This document shows positions 11,142 to 21,000 of a stretch of 64,000 nt of DNA, in pieces. The stretch lies in assembly GCA_000708835.1 (NCBI GenBank), contig DF237342.1, forward strand, positions 1-64,000, given 5' to 3'. Below the pieces are notes generated by a model. The model had not been told where the DNA came from, ran no database searches, and saw only the letters and a list, made by a program, of their open reading frames with translations. The position numbers and the translations under genes were made by a program. Positions within the stretch are counted from its first letter, which is position 1, and each line of letters opens with the position of its first letter. The DNA comes from Klebsormidium nitens (Eukaryota; Streptophyta; Klebsormidiophyceae; Klebsormidiales; Klebsormidiaceae).

Positions 11142-13981
11142 ATGGACCCCGACCAGCCAAGAACGACGAGGAGCTCGCAGAATGGGGCTCTCAGTCTCGT
11201 GTCAAACATCGAGCAGCAGATGGACTACAGAGAGCTTGCGACGCGGCTAACTGTTAGTGAGAGGAGGAGGGTGCTTGAGGCTGCCGTCAAGCAGCTGTTC
11301 CATCCCAAGATTGAGGAGGACTGTGGTGTTTGCTGCATGGTGTTCTGTGTCCAGTTTGAGGACGGGACGCAGTTGGCAGGATGCTCCAGCAACTACCAGG
11401 AGGAGCTGCAGAAGACCAGAGACGATGTGTCCCGTGTAGCTCAAAAGGAAGGGCAAATGTGAGAATACAGTTGTCTTTCTGTTGATCAGAATGGGCCAGT
11501 CCCCCAATGAGACCGAGGGGCATTTGATCCTTTGACATTACATTCTTGCTTATAGACCATCTCTTATAGTGCAAGTCTATCTCGCACCCTTAATGTATCA
11601 AGAGCAGATTGTTCTGCAAGCAGCAGATTAAGGCTTACGGATGTTGTCATGGCTGACAAACCTTCCCAGTTTGATGTGCTGTGTAAGAGTAGCTGCTTGG
11701 AGAGTCGTGTGTAGATTCAAGAGTCTCGGTCTGTTGCCATCCGCTTGTCTGCGAAGTAAACAGTTGAAATTGCTCAACCTACTATCTTGATGCTTGGCTT
11801 TGCATACATCGTGCTCGTGTCCCTCAGAAAGCTGTTCTTCTGCAAGCGTGCCAGTGCACTCGCAACCATAGGGTTTCTCAAGAATCAGAAGATTCTGAGG
11901 AGCTCATAGGCTCAAGGATTGAAGCCTAGTGGCCTTTCATGTCCTTACTTCAGTGCATGCAAGTCGTTGACTCTGTCACTCCATCTTCAGGTCCATCGAG
12001 ATAACTGATCGGAAGGGGAACCCCAAGCCCTGTGCTGAGCTATTTGGAAGGAGCGATGCCACTGGAAAGAGCAAGAGCAAGTTCCGGGAGCTGCATCCCC
12101 TCGTTGCTCGCTTGATCGCCAAGGTGACCGACGGCAACGTCCCCAGGTCCAAATCAAAGGTGAGGGTTGGTCCATGTTAACTCATTCTCTTCGTCGCCGC
12201 GCGCTTCAGGTGAAGTCTAGTTTGTGAATGGGCTTAATATAGGGATGAGTTTCTAGTCAAAATGCTCCTGGTGGTTTACTAATTAGGTCACGTTGGGACT
12301 GGATTTCTGGTATGCATGCGAGCCTCATTAAGTGTGAAGTTTCGCTGGCCATCCTAACTGTGTCAAGCAATTGTCTGCTGTCTGAAGGAGGAACGTTGCT
12401 CAGATGAGTTGCTGCTAAGGGGGTAGAGACTTGGCTACTTTGGTGTTTGCTTCCATGCTTAGGCTCTGTGCCCTTCAAATGGGTCTCCAAGGGGGCTCCC
12501 CACTGTTCCACTTAAACCAGAGTCTTAGGGTGTGTGCTCAATATAAGCCGTTAATGTCAGAGTGTTGTGTTTGGGGTTACTCCCCGGTATTGGTTTGCTG
12601 TGACCTATGGATCACTTTTGTATAGGTTTTTCCCTCCGAGCAGACAAGGAAGGAGAAACTGTTCTTGAGGTTCTAGCTTCCTCATTGTTCCCCTTTGCAA
12701 AGATTCACGTTGCCTCGGCACTGTTAAACAAAGTCTTGCAAACCTGTTTCCACCTTTTGCCCTCCGCTTAAAACCCCAAAGATTGTCACCCTGCCTTATG
12801 CGCATGCATGCAGATATCTTGTTAACCGCTTGTAAGACATCTCATCTCATTGCAAGCTTTTAGCGACCCTCCTCAGATTGCATCTTGCGTATCTTTCTGC
12901 CTCGCTTTTTCCTAAAAAACCGGCATCACACTCTGTACCTTTTCCTGGGCTTTATTTCATTCCAACCCTCAGTACCTACTTCACAATCAAGTCTTTGAAA
13001 ACCTGGTCTTAACACTTCTGCAAACCCTCTTTGCAGGAGCCTGCTTGGTGGCCCAAGGAGCTCTCTGGCATGTACGCTTGCCGCACCAAGGAGCTCGGCA
13101 TCGACGGCTGCGTCGCCGTTCTCGACAACCTCTTTGCAAAGGTCCGGCACTCGCTCCCCGAGATCCGCGACCTGCGCTCGAGCCTCGACTGCGACTTCCT
13201 CGCCACGCTGACCCCATGCACGCGCGCGACGCTCGAGGCCTACTTTGACTGGCTGGAAGCGGACGCCGAGGAGCCCGCTGTCGTCAACCCTCCCCCAGGA
13301 AACAAGGCCCGCCGGTCCGGGCCAGGGGGGAAGCGCAAGAGGGAGCTGCAGCCCCCTGCGCCGCTCGAGCTGCCCGCCGTGCACCGCGCTTTCCAGCCCG
13401 GGGGGGTTGAGGTTTGCTCTCCGGCTGGGGGGGGACTTCACGCCAGGAAGTTTAGCGAGGGGCTGCCAACAGAGGATGACATGCAGGCGGTGCTCGAGGA
13501 GCTGACAAAGCTTGAGGGGGGCTGCGTGCAGCAGGAGAACCTGCCCCCCGTGCCTGGCGCGTTCGGAAGCACGGGCTCACTGGCCGCGGCCCTCGCACGG
13601 ACAAACTCTTTTCAGCGGGCGGCGATGCTGAGCAGCTTCGGGCGCTCAAACTCATTCACAGCGGCGGCGGCAGCCGCGGCACTGGCCCGCATCGACGCGA
13701 GTATGCCCCTGTCCCCCCTGGGGCAGAACAAGAGCAACGTGATGCCTTTTGAGGGAGACGGCCTTAGCCCCAGCAGCAGTGACGTCACTGCAGCTCTGAG
13801 CGGCGACACCGCGCCAGTGCAGCAGTGGGGGGTGAAGGAGGAGCCGATCGACTTTGCGGGGGGGTGCTTCTGGGCTGGCGACAACCTCATTGCCAGCGGG
13901 GGGTTTGACGGCCAGGACATGAACCAGGTTGAGGCGGCCAAGTACATGGAGGATGGGTGGATGCAGTCTGCCATGGAGTAG
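11142..13981 (+). CDS. Nuclear-type protein of unknown function, possible transcription regulator
   Basis: I do not recognise this family. Three coding blocks are supported: a first exon from ATG 11142 (its 3' end lies between about 11350 and 11460 and is unresolved), exon 11991-12159, and exon 13037-13981 ending TAG. The last two join in frame. The first part has a basic heptad-like helix (SERRRVLEAAVKQLF) and a CGVCC cysteine cluster. The second block is Lys/Ser-rich. The third opens with EPAWWPKEL, a Trp-Trp motif in a basic setting, then a helical region, a Lys/Arg stretch (KRKRE-like), an Asn/Ser/Phe segment with a nine-Ala run, and an acidic Asp/Glu tail with a possible SUMO site (VKEE). 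Layout suggests a DNA-binding or regulatory protein, by inference only. Earlier start codons upstream cannot be excluded. Confidence 0.6.
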
Positions 13982-14131
13982 ACGATGGATGTTCCACGAT
14001 TACAGGAGATGGAGCCATAGATCGGTTTGGGAAGTGTAGGTATTACAAGGCATCTGTTTGTAAGATAGGGATTAGCCACGCTGTTTTGGGAGGAGCCTTG
14101 TCTCGTGAGAAGGATAGGGCCCGCTCGCCCG

Positions 14132-14497
14132 CTGTTGGTCTTGCTAGTCGGCGACAACTGGGTCCCGAGTAGCAGTACCAACAGGGGTAGGGCCAGATAG
14201 AGACAAAGCAGAAGCTTAGTAGTTACTAGCCATATCAGAACCCTACGTTTTGCACCTTTGCTTTTCACAAATCAAAAAGACTGCCCCTGTTGGATTCGCT
14301 AGTTGTGGACATCTGGGTCCCAAGTAGCGCCTCCAACAGGTGCCTACCATAACAGACGCATAGCCTGCCTAGATTTTGAAGAGGAGCAGACAGTGAGATC
14401 GTTTTGTTATATTGCAAGACTTGTAAATGTAGTGAATAAGAGCACCGTGTTGGCTTCACTAAGGTTGGCAATTGGGTCTTCCATAGTTTAGCCAACA
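14132..14497. repeat. Three spaced hairpins with covarying stems
   Basis: Copies at 14132-14183, 14287-14339 and 14447-14497, each about 52 nt, spaced 155 and 160 nt apart. Each begins TGTTGG and ends CCAACA. The outer stem pairs GTTGGT with ACCAAC in copy 1, GTTGGA with TCCAAC in copy 2, and GTTGGCT with AGCCAAC in copy 3. The inner stem pairs TGCTA with TAGCA, CGCTA with TAGCG, and ACTA with TAGT. Loops share CTGGGTCC or TTGGGTC. They lie 150-515 nt after the stop of the plus-strand gene, so could be in its 3'UTR. See findings. Confidence 0.7.
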
Positions 14498-14499
14498 TG

Positions 14500-15378
14500 G
14501 ACTGCTCTTGAAAGGACCAAGTTCCAAATTACAATCCGATTAAAGGAAGGTGTTCCACGTGTGCCGTCCAAGCTGTTCAGCATTTCTTTTTCCAACCAAC
14601 TACCCGTTGTGTGTCCACATTCTTTGACAGAAGGTTTGATATTTTCGACATGATCATTCTGATTGCTGTAACAGGCATCGCAAGGAGGTCAATGTTCCAG
14701 AACAGGCATGAAGCAGCATAAAGAATCAAATTGGATTCTGCATGCAACTGCAGGCCAGACCTCGAGCAACATGATCATGCACGTGTTGGAAGGCGAATAC
14801 ATATTGCCCTGTTTTTCACCGACTGGAGATGAGAGATCAGAGAGGTGCCTTGCGTAGCTGCATATCTGGCCATGCACATGACCTTACAGCATTGAATATA
14901 CGCTCAACTATGGGCTTTAGCTCCATGGCATGCGATTGAGCAGCCATGTGATGCCGAGCTGCAGCATGGACAGGCTGCATGAGACCGTAAGCGCATGCCA
15001 TATTTGCACATCATCATCCATACGCGCTGGAAAGGTATGCCAAAATCGAGCTAAGTTGATTAAATTCTGATGTGTCCGACCATGTCTCGTCGAGGTGAGC
15101 ATGATGGTCTCGAGTCTCAATAATTACGCCGTAGATGACATGTGGCCAATGGCTTCTCCTGAATGATCCAACCCTACTCGCCTTTCAATTCTGCCCCGTT
15201 GCCGTAGTAACTGCAACCTCAGAAGTCTGAGCGGTGTATACTTGGCGCATGGATTTGTAAGCAGACTTTGGCATTGCAATGCTGTAATCTTCAAGAGTAG
15301 TCTCGGCGATGAGCCTTCAAAGCCTTTGAAAAGGAAATGTTCAACACCAACCCCTTTGCAACAGTTGCTCCTTCATTA
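14500..15378. other. Intergenic, no gene seen
   Basis: Between the hairpin array and the 3' end of LTD (minus strand). Only short chance frames on either strand. A dispersed CATGCACATG-type word occurs around 14770-14880 but no clear repeat structure. Confidence 0.5.
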
Positions 15379-17493
15379 TTAAACCTGTGCTTTGGCTCCT
15401 TGTTGTAGGAGTGCTTTGACTTCGTCATTTGCTGCCCTGTCTATTGCCGTCCTCCCATCAGCATCTTTCACATCGATCTTGGCCCCCGCTGCCAATAGCT
15501 CTTCGATTTTGGGTTTATCTCCTTCTGATGAGGCTAAAAGGAGCAGAATGTCCACTGGGTGAATGCTGGCGCTCAAAAGCGCCTCCATCTTGTCGTAGGA
15601 TCCCTCCACTGCCAACATCCCCATATAGTTAAAGTACTGCAAAGAGCAAGAGTCCGGTGTCGGTCAAGTAAACCTGGCAGCGTTGCCCAACTGAGGAATG
15701 AGTTCATCGTCTTGCTCCGCAAACAAAAGTTTGACGTTGTCCTGCAAACACTGTTTCCTATGAGGAAGTGATGTTGCACCATCTGTAAGTTGCGGAGAGG
15801 ACCAGAAGCGAAAGATTTCTAGTCCAGTCAGATGGCCAGAAATCAACAATTAGACATCGTCACTGCTGTTTCCTCCAGTGTCCGCAGAAGGTACCGAGAT
15901 TTTAACGATTGACACACGGAATGTGGGCCTCACAGAAAGAGGAAAGTGGATCGAATTTTGAAAACCTCTGGCAAAGGACAAGTACAGCTCTCCTGCACAC
16001 ATTGCAGACTCTAACACAAACAGAAGGTTCCCTTTCCAAGTACTTTCTTTCTGCAGAATCCGCAAAGGTCAGCAACGTGACGTGAACATCCTCACTGTTG
16101 AGAAGTAATTTGACAAGCTATAGGAACTTTATCTGACACACACAACAGGGTCCTGTGGACCAGGTTTTGTTGGACCAGTTTTCAGAGCAGAGGGATCATT
16201 GCGCTTGCCAAGCTGCATCTGATTGAGGATCTAGTGCTGATTGAACTGACAACTTTCGAAGAAAAGGCAACCAGCAGGGAATCGCTTGCCAAGTTTGATA
16301 CGTTTCTAAGTGGCCTAGTGAGATTGTCACAGTGGTACAATCTGGGAGAGCAAGCGGTCTCTTTTAATTGAGCATCTCATCCTTGAATGTGGTGAAGCAG
16401 TTGACGGAGTAATTGAGCTTGAATTGAGAATCTGCCAATGTAACTTCATTTGTGATTTTAAACCAGAAGCTCAAGTTCCTGGGTTCCATTACAACTCCTC
16501 CATTGTTGCTGGGGCCAAGGAAGAATCAGAAAAGGGGCTGGGCAATTGGTGGAGCAAGGCCAGTCCTCAATCATGACTCTTCAGCCGTCAAGCCAAAAAG
16601 TAGGGTGAAATTTTGTTTATGGGCCTCTCTATAAAACTTTAAGCCCAGCACTTGACTGAAACGCTGTTGACTGACCAACTCAAATGACAAATTGACGTCT
16701 AAGGACTACACCACTGATATGCACTTTTTCCTGCCAAAGGTCCAGAACCAGAGCGCATTGACTCAGATTAATGATTGTTCTGAGTGAAAAGCCGACAACA
16801 ATATCAATATGAGCATCTCAATAACCCAATCATAAACACAGTCTTTCAAAGCTTGACTGGCGACATCATAGATGTGGAATAGTGTCCTCTCATCAGCACG
16901 TTGGAGCTCAAAAGCTGTCTTTACAGTTTCTACAGTCGCATTTGAGAGGCGGTTGTAACCAATGTTTTTCGTTTACCGGTGGTGCTAAAACTTCCTGCTC
17001 CTGCCCCCTTCCAACACCTTTTTCAAAGGTGCTTGATTTGTCTCTGCCAAAGCTGCATTTTCAGTGTAATGCGATCCACAACCCTCTGCAAACTAGTGGA
17101 AGCATACTCAGCATTACAAACTGGAACAACAAAGGTCGTAGCAATCTCAAGAATGCCACTAAGCAGATCTCTCACCTGCTCAACATCATCCTCGTCATAA
17201 TCATCCCTTCCCTGACTTCCATATATACCAGCACTGCTTGAGTCCATCCCATTCTTGCCAAACTTGAACCAGGCACTTATCCTTGAGCCAGACACCGTCC
17301 CCGCTTTGATGGCCACAACGTTGCGCCTGCTAATGCCGTGTGACTTTCCTAAGAAGGACGAGCGGAGAGCAGATGTCTTCCTTCGACAGCACGAAGTGGC
17401 CGCCGGGCTGTGTTGGGAGGAGGCCTCTGCGGTGACAGTTTGAGTAAGAGAGAGAGTGCCCGGGGCGCATCTCAGAATGGTGCTGGACGCCAT
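15379..17493 (-). CDS. LTD: LHCP translocation defect protein (chloroplast ankyrin protein)
   Basis: Two exons: 17493-17176 and 15636-15379, 191 residues, with a clean GTGAGA donor and TTTGCAG acceptor. LTD binds imported light-harvesting proteins at the chloroplast inner envelope and passes them to the chloroplast SRP. The N-terminal 60-70 residues are Ser/Thr/Ala/Arg-rich with almost no acidic residue, as in a transit peptide. The mature part begins near ISAWFKFGKNG and continues with AGIYGSQGRDD, the very conserved block of this family. Exon 2 carries YFNYMGMLAVEG, then HPVDILLLLAS and an ankyrin unit ending KDADGRTAIDRA. Length matches the land-plant protein (about 175 residues). It is divergent from LTO1, another thylakoid-biogenesis gene. 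The 1.5-kb intron holds nothing recognisable. Assignment is firm by family signature. Confidence 0.93.
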
Positions 17494-18063
17494 TGTGCAA
17501 TTTCTTCTGCTCCCAAGCTATCGCCTTCAGCCTTCAGGTGTTCGAGGTGCTTGCAGTTAATACTGTACCGTATGCCATACGGTACATGGCCAGCATGTAG
17601 CCATGTACATGCTACATTGCTCGTACAGCCAAGTGCAGCAAGGATTTGGAAGTTCAGGGACAATAGCCCACTCACTTGGCTTAAATTCGTTCTGGAAGAG
17701 CTGTGCAGCAGCCGCGTATATAGGTCGAACTTCTATGTAATTTTCGAGCAGACGGGCCCGTTTCTACACTGACTCACCGAGCATGCCAGTCAAATCAGCT
17801 AGCTTGAAAGTTGAAACTCGACTGACCTTTCGAAATCCTGATACCGGTAATACTAATTCAATATCTAAACTACGAGCATTTGACGACCGAAATGCGGACA
17901 AGATAAAATCCGAATTTTCATCGACCCTCCCAGATTCAAGCTGAGTTTGACTGTGAAGCTTCTCTCGATCTCCCGCAGGAGCCTGCAAATTCACCGAGCA
18001 ATTCAGGAGGAAAGCAAACTCTGGAGGACGCCATTGTCGCGCAGAAACTATTCCATGATTGCA
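17494..18063. promoter_or_regulatory. Bidirectional promoter region of LTD and LTO1
   Basis: About 570 bp between the two start codons. It contains a perfect palindrome at 17565-17585: two 10-nt arms, GTACCGTATG and its complement, around one base. It is followed at once by a looser GCATGTA/TACATGC repeat (to about 17615). The palindrome lies 72 bp upstream of the LTD start codon. A TATATA word lies near 17718. Both genes serve thylakoid assembly, so a shared control element is plausible but unproven. Confidence 0.5.
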
Positions 18064-21000
18064 ATGGCCACGTCCGCCTTGGCTGCCAAGGCTCCTTGTC
18101 TAGCAGGAATTCCGAATCCTGCCAGCATTGCAGCTCGTCCATCCTCCTCCTCTCGAGCACTTGTCGTACATAACTATTGGAGTCTGGATTGCAACACAAG
18201 GCGAAGGCATCAAAACGTTTGCACCAGGATAACTAGTGATTCAATTCTGCAGTTGAGAAGGGAGTTTGGTGCGCACTCTGGAATCCATGTACAACGAATG
18301 GTGCAAGTACGTGCTTCAGGTGATTCTCGCAGGGAAGCAAATGCGGACACGTCTTCTGTTTCAGAACGGGCCAGGATACCTGAACCTGAGGGGTCGTCAG
18401 ACACTCCTGCGAGCACATCAGGAAGGCCTTCAGGTGAGGAGATGAACCTTTGTATTTGCTTCTTGTTGTGGCAAATGCGTCCTTAACAAGTCTTACTCCA
18501 ATGCTTTGTATCATCATTGTCCAGTTTGACAGCGGACAAATGCCTCTCCAGATGCTGTGAAGCGGCCTTCTGATGGTGCGCCCCTTCAACAATCGCTGCT
18601 ACCAACTTCAATTCGGCTTTGGTTGCCTTGTGTCAAGCTTGAAGTCGGTCTCTATTCCAATAAGCGCAAGTTATAACACTGAGTCGGGGGGGGTTAGGAA
18701 GGGGTTTGACGGTGGGCACAGGTGTGGAACACGTGAATGTTTGGGTTTAGCTTGTTTGTGTTAGCTTCGACTTATCATACTTATGAGCAGAGAACTATGA
18801 GCTTGAGCAGCTCAACACCATCTGATAACCAGGTTTTGATCCACTGAACCCCGGCTGAAACTCCTGAGCTTCAGTTGTCACCAATAAGCTGGGTAGTCAA
18901 TCTTCCTTGTGGTGATGAAAGCATCTTCCAATGCTGTCATGCACCCATGAGGATGGACTTACACTCAAAGGACGCATCACCTTAGCTCGGACCTTGGTTG
19001 GGGGCACCCAGGGAGCACTGCTCTGAGCTCTTTGTGAAAGCCTTAAGTTGTCAAAGGACCAACTGACCTGTCGTGCAATCCTGCGTTTCTTTACTTCATC
19101 TTGTTGTCTTGCCAATGTTAAGATCGTCCACCTATGGCAGTTTTTGCTCCCTTTCTGCCGAGCCTTGGCTGCCTTCCACTAAATCCCTCAGAAGCATTCT
19201 CTTCGTTGATGTCTCTGAATCTTCAGTGCAAGTTGGCCGCAGATCCTGAAGGGAATGGTGCTCTCTACTGGCTCATTGGAGGCCTTGCCTCCATCGGCGC
19301 ATTGGAGACGGCTTATCTGACGTACGAGAAACTCACCGGGGGCCCAGTTGCATGCGGCCTGGGAGCAGGAGGAGTGGGAGGATGTTCAGACGTTCTGGAC
19401 AGTGAATATGGGACGCTATTTGGTGCGTTCGAAACTTGTCCAATTGTCCAATCATGATTCGCCTTCTGTTGTTTCATCAGCAAAGTTTCAAATTGTCTTT
19501 TAAGGAGAGCTGTGACGTATAAAGAAAAGCATCGGCGAGCCTCTGAGGGAAGAATGACGGAATACACTATTTCCGTGTGCACACTTAAGGGTTTTCTCCC
19601 AGTTGTATGTGTCGCCGTTGAGGATTTGTGCATGTCGTATGGACCAAGAGGTTTGAGGGCCAGATGCAAAATTTGTGATCTCAGGTTGTCTCCGTGACTT
19701 GGGTGGTTGCACCTTGTTTGATGGAAGGCTTGATTTGTTAACCAATTTCATACCTTGCTTTTCAGAGGTGTTTGCACAACTGCGGTTGTCAAGCCTACTT
19801 TGGCTGACACATCCTCTCTGTTCGACTGCATAACTCCTACTCCAGGGCTCAATTTTCCTGACAAGGATGAGAACACATCTCATCATGACTACTAGGATTG
19901 CAGCTCATAGACGAGCCATGTGACCCGCATTTTGACCTTACGCCCTCTCTGCAGGCGTCCCCTTGTCGCTCTTTGGCTTGGCAGCCTACTCCTTGGTCCT
20001 CATACTCTCTCAGCTCACTAGGAGCGACCAAGCCTCAAACCCCTCGGCCCCTAGCCTCAACAAATGGCTCCTTTTGGCGGCCACCTCAGCGATGACCGCA
20101 GCCAGCGGTTACTTTATGTACATTCTCAACTTCAAGCTGACGGGAGCAACGTGCACCTACTGCGTTGGATCAGCGGTCCTGAGCACTAGCCTTTTGCTTG
20201 CGACTCTTACGGTGAGTCTTACTTTGACTTCGCACTTCAGGTTCTCTTCCAATGAGTCTTTCCATTGGCTCCATATATGCGAATATTTTACAGTGACTCT
20301 TATCCATTGATTTAACACTTCAGGTTCTTGATGGTGAGAGTATTTTGGCTCCAGGTTCAGATATGATGGGACTTGCGTTGGCTTGATACTTCAGGCTCTA
20401 TGTCTGCTCTTCTGGTGGGTCGCATGGTTTCTCTTTTTGTCAGGTTTCCGAACTACTTTGATCTGGCTTTGACTAGTTTTGTCTGCTTACTTCACCTTGC
20501 CGACGAAATGAGGTGCACTTGTTCTCCAAGCTTCAGCCTCTTTACGATTCTGCTAGTATTTTCGATGCGGTTTATCGGGATTCTTTTTCGAACTTCCGAG
20601 TCTATCAAGGTGATCAAGAGCTCGCTGAGCGATGCAACTTTCGCCACATCGATTCTTGTCAGTCACAGCGCCGCCTGCTTTCGTGATCAACTTAGAAGGC
20701 TGGTTTTGCAAGAAAAGTTTCATAAGTCATAAGCTGCTCAACTTCGTGGGAGGTGCAGAGAGCTCACCACAAAGGTGAACGGAGAAGATGGATTTGCATC
20801 TATCCTTGACCCCTCTCCGCCCTTCATCTTGATGATCGACAAGCACCTCGTTGCAAGCTCGACTCAACGTGGACCGTCATTAAAAGACTCTCAGCCAAGT
20901 CGGTATTTGGAAATTTTGTTGAGGGTTTCATTTTCCATCTATCCACTTCCACCGCTATTGACGGTATGAAGAGAATTTCAAATGACTTTTCTTTCATGCC

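Noticed and set aside
13612-14268. 218-residue minus-strand frame over the end of the unknown nuclear gene
   Set aside because: Antisense of the poly-Ala exon plus hairpin region; no domain and no splice logic.
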